64,000 bases of DNA from Portunus trituberculatus (lineage: Eukaryota > Arthropoda > Malacostraca > Decapoda > Portunidae). The notes beneath the pieces were generated by a model that worked only from the letters and a program-made list of their open reading frames with translations, did no database searches and had not been told where the DNA came from. The stretch spans positions 1,360,071-1,424,070 of the forward strand of contig NC_059258.1 of assembly GCF_017591435.1 (NCBI RefSeq), written 5' to 3'. Below, piece by piece: positions 50,471-61,995 of the stretch (position 1 is the first letter of the stretch; each line of letters starts with the position of its first letter). A program made the translations under genes and the position numbers.

Positions 50471-50654
50471 GGAATAAAAGAAGGAGCGTCTGGGCCTGCC
50501 TTGCCTGTAAACAACATAAGCTAAACACGTCCTGCGTAGACCCAACACTTGGTGGCAATTATGATCATCCATTACTCTTGATAAATGTGAACTGCGCCCA
50601 TAACTCGCTGTGAAAGGCTCCACCAAAAATTGTAGCATGAATTTCAAATGATGG

Positions 50655-50715
50655 GCGGGAGATGGCGAGATGGGGAGATGACGAGATGGCGAGATGGGGA
50701 GATGGGGAGATGGGA
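50655..50715. repeat. (GATGGGGA)n-like short tandem
   Basis: GGGGAGAT and GGCGAGAT units alternate about six times. Confidence 0.8.
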
Positions 50716-50719
50716 GGTG

Positions 50720-51060
50720 GTTTGTTCCTGCCGCCCCGCACCATGGCGCTGATAACCCACCGCCGCCCAGCCTCCGAGTTCATGAAAACGAGAACACTTC
50801 TTGTCTTCCTGAAAACCCGGCAGATAGAAATTGATGATGCCGCCGGGGTCCATAAGCTGCCAAGCCTCCGCCACCGTGGGGACGAAACTCCGCCGCCGCA
50901 CAGCGCGCGCCTCGTCCTTACGGGGACTCAAGTGAGGTGGCGCCATCGCTTGTTTAATGGCCGTTTGTGCCGTTCGCTGGCCTGACCTCCATACTGATTC
51001 ATGGAGCCATGCAATGTCATGCTTGTTAACAGCCGCCCCCACCTCAAGCCCCTCACTCCC
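50720..51060 (+). other. Low-repeat GC-rich island with a Kozak-like ATG, possible first exon or conserved element
   Basis: GCACCATGGCG at 50739-50749 is a strong start context. The frame continues about 62 codons (MALITHRRPASEFMKTRTLL onward, then RQIEIDDAAGVHKLP) to CTCAAGTGAGG near 50931, a plausible donor, with a stop at 50983 if unspliced. The minus strand is also open across the same DNA (50644-51063), so openness proves little. Protein not recognised. Confidence 0.25.
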
Positions 51061-51207
51061 CATTCCCCACTCCCCACTCCCCCCTCACCCCTAACCCCTC
51101 ACCCACACGCCTCCGCTCCCTCCCTCACCGCTGTTTTTTCTCTCCCTCTCTCTCCTCCGAGGTTCCTGTTCTCCCTCAACCCGGGAACGTCTTCATGATA
51201 ATCCCTC

Positions 51208-51210
<3 letters not shown>

Positions 51211-51272
<62 letters not shown>
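51211..51272. repeat. (CT)n tract
   Basis: 62 bp CT between C-rich DNA and the CCAAT-cluster island. Confidence 0.92.
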
Positions 51273-51274
<2 letters not shown>

Positions 51275-51276
<2 letters not shown>

Positions 51277-52140
51277 GACAGGGCTCCCCGCGGCCTGCTC
51301 AAAGTCGCCAAATGGAATTATTTGCTCTTAACTCACTTCGGAAATTGAAATTCCCCTCAACTTGTAGGAATTTCTTGGGCGCGTCGTCTTGCCGCGCCGC
51401 GTCCTCTGCTCCGCCATTGGTCAAGCAAACATCGCGGCTTTATCTCATTGGTCAGCCGTGCCAGGCGACGCTGCCATTGGTCCAAACCTAATAAAACAAA
51501 GGATGTCAGATACAGTTTTGGCCATTCTGAAACGAGAGGCGGTTTTATGGTTTCCAATTTCCCCTTGACTGGCCCCGTGGCTGTCTGGCGCTGATCCTCG
51601 CCGCGGCGGGACACTATTTCGTGTTTTTTACCCGCGGAAATGGTCGGCTGGAGGAGATACCCTTGTCTCGGCGAGGTCCTGACGTGGCAACAGGCGGAGG
51701 ACACACTGAATTGCGTTTATGACAGTTGGTGTTTGTATTAGAGGGCAAACCCGCGCCCGCTGACGGTTCACAAAGGATCACTTCTTGCCACAATGCAACG
51801 CCCACACCTACCGCCCGCTCCCGCCCTCTTCGCCGCCCGCCCGTACCCTCCACGTCCCCGAGGCGCGAAGAGGAGGCCGGGAGGGTGGTCCGCTCTCCCC
51901 GGGGACTCAAGGAAGGGCTGGAGGAGGCGCTGTGTCCTCCCGTCGCCTGAAAAACGGAAATGACGTAGCGCGGAGGATTATCTTGCCTTTAATAATACGG
52001 GATCCTCCTTTCTTTGGTGGCTGTGGTGGTGGTGGTGGTGGTGGTGGTGTTGTTGTTTTTTGTCATCATCTGTCTTTTGTTTTGCGTCATCCGCCGTGGG
52101 GTCGCTTTCGTCACTTTGTTATTGTGAGGTGTTGAAATGA
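51275..52140. other. GC-rich, CpG-bearing low-repeat island
   Basis: The most GC-rich part of the window (51360-51960) with CpGs, the triple CCAAT cluster and GCCCGCTCCCGCCC. Frames are open on both strands but none has convincing splice sites. Ends with a GGT run (52022-52047) and a CCA run (52145-52166). Confidence 0.4.
51411..51480. promoter_or_regulatory. Triple CCAAT-box cluster in a GC-rich island
   Basis: ATTGG occurs at 51416, 51447 and 51476, about 30 bp apart, each as ATTGGT, so CCAAT reads on the minus strand. The cluster follows a GC-rich stretch (GGGCGCGTCGTCTTGCCGCG). Regular three-turn spacing of NF-Y-type boxes is typical of promoters and some long terminal repeats. Which strand it would serve is not clear; no convincing TATA or start codon was fixed on either side. 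Confidence 0.35.
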
Positions 52141-52192
52141 AGCGCCACCACCACCACCACCACCACTACGCTTCTCCGTGACCAGACAAACT

Positions 52193-52407
52193 CGTATTCA
52201 AAAACGCTTTCCCCTCTCACTGCGACGATTTTCCAAGGCCACAGATAAAACTACCCGGATTTTTAGGACAATTTCTCCTTATAATAAACTAGAAATCTTG
52301 CCAATCTATCACCAAAAACAATAAAAACTCTTAAGAAACACGAGTAACTTCAACTGGAGCCTTTGGAAAGCACTGATGGTGAGAGAGGAAGGCGTTTCAG
52401 AATACGG
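52193..52407 (+). mobile_element. Family B element, copy 9, single core, best terminal inverted repeats
   Basis: Left CGTATTCAAAAACGCTTTCC then CTCTCACTGCGACGATTTTC. The right end reads as their inverse (CACTGATGGTGAGAGAGG, GGCGTTTCAGAATACG). Inverted repeats extend about 45 bp with mismatches. ACTCG occurs at 52190 and 52408, overlapping or flanking the ends, a possible target duplication. Confidence 0.72.
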
Positions 52408-52409
52408 AC

Positions 52410-52952
52410 TCGAACCGAATCAGCGGACCAGAGAAACGGACCAGAGAAGCGGCGCAGCAGTATCGCGAGGCTAGCGGGACCAAAAAGCGCGAAAATAAGA
52501 GTCACAGAAACAAAGCGCGGCGCGTATCTAGGGCAGGAGAAAGTATAAATGACTGAATCGCCATGTTGATGAGCGCCGCGGCAAAATATAGACGACGAAA
52601 CTCAGTGTTGATGAGCTTCGTGATGCCTCCCTTTCCTCCACTCCCTCCCTCCTGCAGTGTATTTTTTCCTCCATCCCTCTCTCTCTCTATCCCTCTCTCT
52701 GTACTTTTTTTTATGATCTGTATCGTGTCTTCCCGTATGAATATTCATGGTGTGTCATTATTCATCGCTCTACACATCCGGCTGACGGTATTCTCTGTGC
52801 TTAATAAATCATGGTTGTGATGGGTAACCGGATGCTTTCGTCCTCGCCGCCATAACGTACCATTTATTAACCATGTGTAATTGTTAACAGAGGAGCGACG
52901 CCACGTACGGAGGACAAAAGTACGTGGTGCAAAGTACGTACACTTTCATATT

Positions 52953-52986
<34 letters not shown>

Positions 52987-53051
52987 TGAGTGTGTGTACT
53001 ATTCGTTGCTTTATTAATAGTTTTTACCTGTACTTGTGTATTGCATGGGTA

Positions 53052-53100
<49 letters not shown>

Positions 53101-53600
53101 TGCCCCGCAATTTAATTAACCTGTGAAAATTGACGAGAGATGCGTTTGACTTATGGCTCAACTTAGAAATATGGAAAGCAATTTTGATAATAAAAATAAT
53201 AACCAGAGTGAAATATTAACCTGATTGCTGACGAAAGGATAAAATTTCTTCAGGACAGGCGAGGTGGAGAGAAAGTGAGAGGAGAGAGAGAGAGAGAGAG
53301 CAAACATGGCGTCGTGTCCTTTGCAGCAAAACATCATTATTCTGAACACCAGACGAAGGAAGGAAGAGAGTTTACATCCTCTAGTCACCCAGCTCTCCCC
53401 CTCTCCCTCCCTCTCTTCCTCCTCTCTCTCTCCTGAATTTAGTCATAAGTGGCAGGAAGCAAGTGGACCGGGATAGCGGTGTGGTGTGGTGTGGTATAAC
53501 TCCCTCTTCCACCCACCCCTTCACCAGTCCCTCCACCCACCACCTCCTTATCCTTTCTTCCTCTTCCGTCTCTTCCACCCTCCCACCCACCAGATACTTA
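52410..53600. other. Mixed stretch with short (GT)n, no supported gene
   Basis: GT at 52957-52982 and 53057-53099, a short AG run at 53282-53299. TTGATGAGCG/TTGATGAGCTTCG duplicated at 52566 and 52607. Confidence 0.4.
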
Positions 53601-53604
53601 TTTA

Positions 53605-53608
<4 letters not shown>

Positions 53609-53671
<63 letters not shown>

Positions 53672-53717
53672 CGTTTTCTTTTATTTTACCTTTTCTTTTG
53701 TAGCTTAATTGTTTTTT

Positions 53718-53770
<53 letters not shown>
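53609..53770. repeat. (CT)n and (GTT)n
   Basis: CT 53609-53668 and a 51-bp TTG tract at 53720-53770, the only long GTT tract in the window. CCT-rich sequence follows to 53935. Confidence 0.92.
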
Positions 53771-54059
53771 CCTCCTCTTCTTCCTCTTCCTCCTCCTCCT
53801 CCTCCTCTTCCTCTTCCTCTTCCTCCTCTGCCTCTTTTCTTTCTTCCTTACGCCACATTGCCTTCCTCAACTCTCCTCCTCCATCCTCCTCCTCCATCAT
53901 CCTCCACCTCCTCTCTCCTCCTCCTCCTCACCCACATCCCCCTGTTCATCCTCACTTCACTCGCCTTTCCCCAGAATTTGCGCGGTTCCTTCCCCTCCCC
54001 TTCCCGTCTTCCCCTTCTCCCCCTTCCCTCATCCTCCCCCCTCCCCTGCAAGTCCGTCT

Positions 54060-54915
54060 AAGCAGGAGAGGAGACGAGAAGGAGAGAAAACGAGACATGG
54101 GTGGAAAAAAAGAGAAAATGGATCATAATGACTTATTTTTCCCGTCCCGCTCACAAATACCCTCTTTGTATACTCACACCTGGACGCGTCGCTCAGGTGT
54201 CGCTCAGGTAATATGGAAGCTGGGAATGGAGGAGGTAGCGAAACATTATGGGAAATTCGTAGAGTAGTGGTATTTTTTAAGGTGGGCGTTGCGTGGGCGT
54301 GATAAATAAACAGGCACGCCCATTGCACGGTGTCGTCATGCTCCTGCTGTTGTACTATTGTCTCTAGAGTCTTTATTCAATTAGCATTACGTGTATTTAT
54401 GGCCCCTGTGGCATGCTCTTTTCCTCCCTGTCTCTCCCTCTCTCCCTCTCTCTTTCTCCCTGTAGCTCTTTGTTGGTCTCTCTCCCTCTCTCACTTTATC
54501 CGGATCTCGTTTTCTCTCTCCCTGTCTCTCTGTCTCCCTTTCGTCACCTGATGCAGTGCTGACTCACCGTCCTCTTATTGAATTTTGATTACAGGTATTA
54601 TGTATCTCTGTTCCTGCGATTGTCATTCCCTCAGGTGTGTCCCGCGGCGACAACCACACCTGCGCCTTTATCCAGCCCCCTTTACAGTGTCACGTGGGGC
54701 TCCTTTCCTTATTGACCGCTATGGAAAGGATGTATAGGGATGAGAAAGATTAGGATGAGAAGTAGAACGCAAGGAAAGGAAGTGATAGGTGGATATATAC
54801 AGACAGACAGATATACAGACACACATACTTTTCATAGGTAAGGCTTTAATAATGACAAATATATTAGTTCCTCTCCATTGTTTGACGGAAGACAAACACA
54901 TCCCTATGACTCACG
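54060..54915. other. Mixed stretch with E-box motifs, no gene
   Basis: GTCGCTCAG is repeated directly at 54186-54205 (CGCGTCGCTCAGGTGTCGCTCAGG). The inverted E-box pair lies at 54632. GACA units near 54800. Confidence 0.4.
54632..54662. promoter_or_regulatory. Inverted E-box pair in GC-rich sequence
   Basis: CAGGTGTG at 54632-54639 and its exact reverse complement CACACCTG at 54655-54662 flank a 15-base loop containing CGCGGCG. The E-box sequences equal those of the hairpin at 16141. A CACGTG E-box follows near 54690. Confidence 0.3.
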
Positions 54916-54917
54916 GC

Positions 54918-54919
<2 letters not shown>

Positions 54920-54964
<45 letters not shown>
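54920..54964. repeat. (GT)n tract
   Basis: 45 bp GT. TCCATCCACCTTTCC units follow at 55077-55110. Confidence 0.9.
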
Positions 54965-54965
<1 letters not shown>

Positions 54966-55379
54966 TTCCAGTCACTCACCTCACACGTGGCTAATTTTAC
55001 ACTTAATTCTAGTATCCAATTCTCTTTCATCCACTTCTTCATCCATACCTGTCCTAAAATTTATCCAGCCACCTTCTCTCCATCCACCTTTCCTCCATCC
55101 ACCTTTCCTCCATCTGCCTTCCTCCAACTTTCTTCCCTCCATCTTCCCTTCATCCACCTTCTCCACTGACTTTAGGAATAACTAATGAACAAGGAGTGGG
55201 TGGAGTAGTGAGTGGAGGAATAAGTGGAGTGGGTAAGTTAATGGAGGAGAATGGAGGTGACAGGTGGAGGTACCTAACGGCGGAGATGAGGTGGAAGAAA
55301 AGTGGAGATAAGTAGATGAGAAAGAGAGAAAGAGAGAGAGAAGAGATACGAAGGAGAACAAAGGTAACATAGATGAAGA

Positions 55380-55385
<6 letters not shown>

Positions 55386-55420
<35 letters not shown>

Positions 55421-55760
55421 AAAACAAAACATACATAACAAAACAGAAAACAGAAGTGTAGGGAGGAGGAGGAGGAGGAGGAGGAGGAGGAGGAGAGGAA
55501 GACGAGTAGGAGTGGAGGGGGGGGGAGTGGGGAAGTGTCTTTTACTCCCCAATGTTCCACTAGCAACAAAATTCCTTCTATTTAACAACGGAGCGGCGCA
55601 GAATGTCATCAGGTCATCAGCTGTAATGTGCAGATGGAGGTGGTGAGGGTGTGACGCGTAGACCAGTGTGGGTGTGGGTGGCAGGAGGAGGAGGAGGAGG
55701 AGGAGGAGGAGTAGCAGGAGTAAGAGGAGGAGGAGGAGGAGGATCAGGGACACTTTTGAT
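55386..55760. repeat. (GA)n and several (GGA)n tracts
   Basis: GA 55386-55415, GGA 55464-55494, 55683-55711 and 55722-55743. Confidence 0.88.
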
Positions 55761-56300
55761 ACAGGAAGAGGAAGAGAAAATTGTAAATGAAGGAATGAAT
55801 GACTTGGAGAAAAGGGAGAAGAAGGAGGAAATGGAGAAGACTTGGAGGAAAGCAGGAGGAGGAGGAAAAGGAGATGGTAGCTTAAAATAGAAGGGAGGAA
55901 TGATGAGAGGAAAAGAGGAAGATAGGAGAGAAGAGAAGAGAAGGAGGAAGATATGAAAAAGAGTAAGAGAATGGAGAAGAAAGAAGGAACACATGAAAAT
56001 TTAGAGAGAGAGGAAAATAAGAAAAACTAACAATACAAAACAAGAGAGAGAAAAGGAGAGAGAGAAAGAAAAAGTATAGAAAACAAAACAGAAAGGAGGA
56101 GGAGGAGGAAGTACAAAAGAATGAGGAAAACTAACAAAATAATGAAGACAGAGAGGAAGATAGTGTCTGCGGTGGGGCTTGTGGTGATGGTGGTGGTGAT
56201 GGAGGTGGTGATGGTGATAGTAATGGTGGTGGTGGTGATGGCGGTGGTGACAAGCGTCCTAGTGTATGGAATGCGAGTTGACTTTGTTAGGGTCAAGAAT
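55760..56300. other. Purine-rich stretch with GGTGAT units
   Basis: AGAGGAAAAGAGG-type sequence, then GGTGGTGATGG units at 56180-56250. No gene. Confidence 0.5.
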
Positions 56301-56315
56301 GTTTACTTCTGCGAG

Positions 56316-56447
56316 ACGAGGAGGAGGAGGAGGAGGAGGAGGAAGAAGAAGAAGAAGAGGAGGAGGAGGAGGAGGAGGAGGAGGAGGAGAGTTTACGGCA
56401 GCTTGGCAACCTCATTTGTGGTGGTGAGGACAGTGGGTGCTGATGGC

Positions 56448-56512
<65 letters not shown>
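56316..56512. repeat. (GGA)n, (GAA)n, (GGA)n and (GA)n
   Basis: Triplet tracts at 56318-56389, then GA 56450-56512. Confidence 0.9.
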
Positions 56513-56515
<3 letters not shown>

Positions 56516-56887
56516 TAAACAAAGGAAAGTTGATGATAATAATTTTGATAATGACCATGAGAATATAAAGAATAGGAATAGAAGCATTAGTGATGAGAAC
56601 AAGGAAGGAAAAGGATTAGGAGGAACAATGGTGATGAAAAAATGAAATTGATATAACATTCACAATTTTAAACAACAAACAATGGTAATAATTCGTTGTA
56701 TTTTTAGAGGGAAAATCAAGAACTCTTTCCAAAAACAGAAAAAATAATAATAACGAAAACAGTAATGATTTATTTTGTTTATTTGATACTTTTGGAAGAA
56801 GAAGCAAGAATATTTTACCTCATACACAAAAAAATAAGAACAAAACAAGAATAATAAGAAAAAGAGTTATGATGTATTTTGTTTTGT

Positions 56888-57135
56888 TAACTAACCTACC
56901 TTCACCTAACCTAACCTTACCTAACCTTACCTAACCTAACCTAACCTAACCTAACCTTACCTTACCTAACCTTACCCAACCTAACCTTACCTAACCTAAC
57001 CTTACTTAACCAAACCAAACCTAACCTAACCTAACCATTCCTAACTTACCCTAACCTAACCACCTTACCTAACTTAATCTAACCTTATTTAACCTAACCT
57101 AACCTAACCTAACCTAACCAAACATAACTTAAACT
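56888..57135 (-). repeat. Interstitial degenerate telomere-like AACCT (TTAGG) block 2
   Basis: A denser run of AACCT units interleaved with ACCTT variants over about 245 bp, in the same orientation as the block at 6.1-6.35 kb. Flanked by AT-rich DNA on the left and a low-repeat island on the right. Confidence 0.78.
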
Positions 57136-57139
57136 AACA

Positions 57140-57480
57140 AAGCCATTATCTCTGCCTCCTCGCGTCTCTTTCTCCTCTGAAGGCCTATAAGGAATGAGCA
57201 AAATGGGTAGGCCTAGTCACCCATTCCCTCACCGGTGCCAGACCCGTAATTTAGCGCAATATCGTAAACACTTCAAGGTTATCAAGACGCGATTCAATCA
57301 GTCATTAAAGGGATCGATCCTCATTTGTCTACAGCTGCGGGGCGCTCTGTGATTGGTAGCCATCCCCTATAATCATCTAATCACCTTAAGCACTCTCTGT
57401 TCCCTCCTCCGTCCCCTTTACCTTCTCCTTCCCTTCCCTCTCCTCCCCTCACCTCGCCTCGCCCTGGCCATTGAGGGGGA
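57140..57480. other. Low-repeat island after telomere-like block 2
   Basis: Contains AATGGGT at 57202-57208 and its inverse ACCCATT at 57219-57225 around the palindrome TAGGCCTA, plus GTGATTGGTAGCC. No exon found. Confidence 0.4.
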
Positions 57481-57823
57481 GTAAAATACCTTGGTGATTC
57501 AGGTTATTAGTGACTTTGCCCTGTGGTTTATGATCATTAGTTTTGCCTATCAATATATCGCAGTCGAGCGTTGGACTTTGATAATATTTCAACAACAAGC
57601 AAATTATGGAGTGTGGGAGCCGTCTCTTATGCTCCCGGCTCTCCGTATTGCCCTCCTCCTCCTCCTCCTCCTCCTCTTCCTCCTCCTTGAAATGAAAAAC
57701 TAGGGAGAAATGTGAAGATGGAGGTGGATGGAAGACAAAAAAAAAAAAAGATGATGGAATAAGAGAAGAGGAAAAATGTGAACTGATAGGGAGATGGACA
57801 GGTAGATGGAGGGAGAGGAAAGG

Positions 57824-57824
<1 letters not shown>

Positions 57825-57881
<57 letters not shown>

Positions 57882-57978
57882 ACTATATAAACCTTACCTA
57901 TATGCTAAGAAAAAACAAAAAGAAGAAATAAAACTTGAAAAAAGGAAAATAAAAGAAAAGGAAAGAAAACACACATGC

Positions 57979-58027
<49 letters not shown>

Positions 58028-58262
58028 ATACAGACCTCGCTTATATGCTAAGAAAAGACAAAAGAAAAGAGAAAAGGAAGAAAACACCGCAACAGGCCCT
58101 CCCCCCCAGCTACGGTCACCCCCCCCTCACCTGTGCACCCAGCAGGCACCTTTACCTGTGATAAATGCACCTGGTGGCCGGAATAATAAAAGTTCCACGT
58201 ATAAATCACTGACCTACACTGTACTTTGCTTCACTTATGTGTTATCGTTACTCCTGCTACTG

Positions 58263-58308
<46 letters not shown>
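57825..58308. repeat. Two (GA)n tracts and a (CT)n tract
   Basis: GA 57828-57880, GA 57980-58025, CT 58263-58308. Confidence 0.9.
57880..58090. repeat. Duplicated unit with AG tract, about 140-bp period
   Basis: An AG tract followed by TATATGCTAAGAAAARACAA occurs twice (near 57899 and 58040). The first copy adds an A-rich extension with ACACACATGCTGG before the next AG tract. Confidence 0.55.
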
Positions 58309-58311
<3 letters not shown>

Positions 58312-58319
58312 AATGTGGG

Positions 58320-58612
58320 TTTTAAGTGTTAGAATCCCTTAAAATCTTAAATAAAGGGTGTTTAATCCTATTCTGACCTTTAAACTTCGCGATTTTAGTG
58401 TCGAATCCTCTTGAAATGCATAAATAAAGGGACTTATCATCTCTACATTTCTCTTTTCCTCACTCTTTATTTTTCTGTGGATATTAAGGTGTTAGATTCC
58501 CTTTAATGTTAAATAAAGGTGTTTGATCCTATTTTGACCTTTAAACTTCTTGAATTTAGTGTTAAATCCTCTTAGAAATGGATAAGAAGAGGGACTGATC
58601 ACATATTTCCTG
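58320..58612. repeat. Tandem duplication, 161-bp period
   Basis: TGACCTTTAAACTTC at 58374 and 58535, with shared TTAAATAAAGG, GTGTTTRATCCTATT and AAATCCTCTTGAAATG-like parts. The following 200 bp carry several further GATCC/AATCC motifs that may be older decayed units. Confidence 0.7.
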
Positions 58613-59225
58613 TTGCGTCTCATAATCCTTTAATCTACGCAGCTGGTGAGTTCGTAGCGTTTATATAAAGCACTCGATCCTCTTTGTCGGTATAAGGTGG
58701 AAAGCCAGATCCTTTATTGTGCGGTGTGATCCTGTAACCTGAAAGCGTCGCGTGTTTATGGCGTTAATATGAAGAGTGTGATCCCCTAGGCGCGGGGACA
58801 AGGATCGAGGCGCTTTATGAGAGGAAGAGGAGGATCACGTTTCCAAATGAGTGTGTCACCTCGCCTATGATTCTTTCAGCCGTAAGTCTCCATGTCGTCT
58901 GTGTGTGTCGTTTAATTAACCGTAGTTCCGTGACGTATTAATGAAGGATACAGTTATGATAATTCTAAAATGATAATGTCGCCTCGCTGTGTATAACTCC
59001 GAGGCACAAATGAGAGGGAGGGAAATGAATGCCGCACTTCCATAAGTTATTTGGCACCGTAATTTTTGGGGCGTTTCTCGTGTCGCTGTCGAGTGGTTGT
59101 TGCTGTTGTCGTTGTGTCGTTGTAGTTGTTAGTGTTGCTTTTCCTGTCGCTAGCACTTTATGACTTTGGCAATTATCCAAATTGGATTCGGCTTAAGTTT
59201 ATTAGTCATTATGCTACAGACTGAC
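58613..59225. other. Low-repeat stretch with recurring GATCC
   Basis: GATCCTC, GATCCTT, GATCCTG and GATCCCC at 58670-58810, then mixed sequence with TGTCGTTGT units at 59100-59130. No gene. Confidence 0.4.
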
Positions 59226-59283
59226 TGTATGACCTGCTACCCCTCTCATTCTCTCTTTCTCTCTCCCTCTCTCCCATCCCTTG

Positions 59284-59318
<35 letters not shown>

Positions 59319-59900
59319 TCTTTCTCCCCATCTCATCTCTCCGTTCTATTCTTAATCTTTAAACTCTAATTATCATCCACCTTTCCCTCCATTCCTTTAA
59401 TCTCCCTTCTCTCTTTCTCTCCCATTCATCCATTCATCCACTCACTCTCTCTAATTCCTCTTTTCTATTCTCAAGTTCAAGATGATACACACCTCCATTC
59501 TCTATCGTCTTCCATCATCTATTCTCCCTTATCTCCCTTCTTTATCTCCCTCCCTCCATCCCTCCCTTATCCCTCCATCGCTTCTAATTCCCAGATTCTA
59601 AATTCTACAAAGGAGAGAAAAAAAAATAGACATAACATCTGCTTTTTCCTCTCTTTTTTCTCTCCATTTTCTCTCCCTTTCTCCTCCGCAGCCACGTCTC
59701 TCCTCATCCCTCCATCTCTTCTATTCTTACACTCAATTCCGTGAAGAGAAATATCGCTGAGGGAAGAAGAACTCAGGCGATGCAGAGAATGGGAGGGAGA
59801 AACACTGAGAGGCAGATCAAAGATTACCACAATCATTACTTGAATCATTACCTGGCGTGTACCTGAGAGAACTTTGCTATCATGGCCACCTGTCACAACA
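59226..59900. other. C/T-rich non-tandem stretch
   Basis: CTCTCTTTCTCTC and CCATCCCTCC variants without a fixed period, then mixed sequence. No gene. Confidence 0.45.
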
Positions 59901-59920
59901 ACGGCAATGGGAACAGATGA

Positions 59921-59925
<5 letters not shown>

Positions 59926-59973
<48 letters not shown>

Positions 59974-60262
59974 TCCTTAGCTAGACGAAAACAAATGTAG
60001 GACAAACAAGAAAATGTAAGAAAAATAGAATACGAGGAAGAAAAAAAAGCAAGACCGAAAAAAAAAAGAAAATAAAGACAAAAGCAAAAATAATAATAAT
60101 GATAATAATAAGAAGAGAAAAATATAAGAGGAAGAAGAGAAAATAGAGGAGAAATAAAAGAAAAAAACTAATTAATTTGTAAAGTTTCGATAGCCGTGTT
60201 TATCTCAACCCAAGCGTTGTCTCAATGTCTCGAGGGGAAAATAATCAGTCTCCCCTTAGTTC

Positions 60263-60308
<46 letters not shown>

Positions 60309-60414
60309 AAATTTAAATATACAAGAAAAACAAAGATAGAAAAAGGAAGAAGTGAAGGCGAGAAAAAGAAGAAGAGAAAGATATGAAAGATGAAAGAATG
60401 AAGAAAAAGGGAGG

Positions 60415-60493
<79 letters not shown>

Positions 60494-60585
60494 ACTAGAC
60501 GTTAGTTTATAAAAAAGAAAAAAATAGTTCTCATCTTACTCACTTTCTTTCACTGCTAAAGAAAACGAAAGTAACAGAAATAGAT

Positions 60586-60640
<55 letters not shown>
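59926..60640. repeat. Four (AG)n tracts in A-rich DNA
   Basis: AG/GA 59926-59970, 60265-60306, 60421-60485 and 60589-60638. The sequence after the first and third (ATGTCCTTAGCTAGACG, ATGTGTGTGACTAGACG) is similar, so flank and tract may have been copied together. Confidence 0.88.
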
Positions 60641-60642
<2 letters not shown>

Positions 60643-60644
60643 CT

Positions 60645-61140
60645 AGAAAAGAATAAAAAAGAACACAATTTTTTTCACATCAATCAATAATCAACTCATT
60701 ACCATTTAAATTTTTCAATCCTCAATCTTTTTTTTTTTCCTTTTTTTTCTTTTTTCCTTTTCTGTTTTCTTTATTTTTCTTTCTTTTTTCTGTTTTCTCT
60801 CGCTTTTTTCCTTTTCAATTTATTTTTTTCTCTTTCCCTTCATTTATCTTTCTTCCTTTCTTTTTTTCTGTTTCTATATTTTCTTGTTTTCTTTTTTTTT
60901 GTTTTCTTATAAGTTTATCTTTTTATCTTTATTTTCTTCTTTCTCTTTCTTTTTTCCTTCTCATTACTAGAATATACCTTTTTTATTTTCATTTTTCCTT
61001 CTCTTTTTCTCTCATCTCGTTATCTTATTCTTTCTTTTTCTTTATTTATTCCCTTTTTTTATTTTTCTTTGCTATTCTTTTATTTTGTTACCGTCTTTCA
61101 TCTTTTTTTTTAATTTTTTTTCTATCTCGTTACTTAATAT
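60645..61140. other. T-rich stretch
   Basis: TTTTCTTT-type sequence with no fixed unit. Frames are Phe/Ser only. Confidence 0.6.
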
Positions 61141-61380
61141 TGGTGTTTGAAAATCGACTCCCCTCCCAGGCCTGGATTTCACAATTAAGGAAATCCTGTA
61201 AATTAATGGATATCTGGCTTTCCTTACACTGAGGAGTCAAAAACAGCGCCGCGTGGCCCCCCAAAAGGTGAAAATGTCGATTAGCAATTCAAATGGAGAA
61301 ATACATACACAGGATCCAACACCGAATATTGAAATGATGAGCGAGTGAGTGAGTGAGTGAGCTAGTGTTGATGTGTGTGT

Positions 61381-61444
<64 letters not shown>
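61381..61444. repeat. (CT)n tract with GAGT lead-in
   Basis: GAGT units at 61342-61360, then 64 bp CT. Confidence 0.92.
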
Positions 61445-61447
<3 letters not shown>

Positions 61448-61799
61448 TCAATATCTTTCTTTAACTTCTTTCTCCCTTTCTATCATCCTTTTCTCTATCA
61501 CTCATGCATCACCACTCTCTCCCTACTCTCTCCTTTCTTTATCTCCATCTGAATCCTCGCAAAATACATGTGGCTTACTATATGCAAATACGCTAAAACT
61601 CTCTCGGATAAGTCTCCCAGTGAGCGTCTAAGAACCATGATATTGCATTAGCGTTACTGCCATAAAAACCACACGAGGCAGACCAGAGGAAGGGAAAGGG
61701 GAATGGACCGGGGAGGGGTGTGCAGTGCTGCCATCTACCGGTGAGAAGTGAGGTATTGAAAGCTCGTAAATGAAGAGTATAGGTTTCTGTGGATGAGCG

Positions 61800-61995
61800 A
61801 TGCGTGAGACAGACAGACAAACAGGACAACAGATAGACAGACAGACAGACAGACAGACAGGACAACAGATAGATATATAGACAGACAGGCATAGAGTAAT
61901 GAATGACAGAAATGAGGTAAACAAAGCTCGTAAACAGCTTTTGCATAAGTTTTTCATGGGTGAGGGATACGAGAGACAGACAGACAGACAGACGG
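61800..61995. repeat. (CAGA)n tetranucleotide tracts, duplicated
   Basis: CAGA units at 61808-61825, 61833-61862 and 61977-61993. CAGGACAACAGATAGA occurs twice. The sequence GAGAGACAGACAGA after GGTGAGGGATACG resembles the one at 61807, so the ~170-bp unit is duplicated. Confidence 0.8.

Noticed and set aside
50644..51063. 139-codon minus-strand frame
   Set aside because: Non-repetitive, but the opposite strand is equally open and no family is recognised; kept only as part of the low-repeat island entry.
56888..57135. True chromosome end
   Set aside because: The TTAGG-type array is short, degenerate and flanked by ordinary sequence on both sides.
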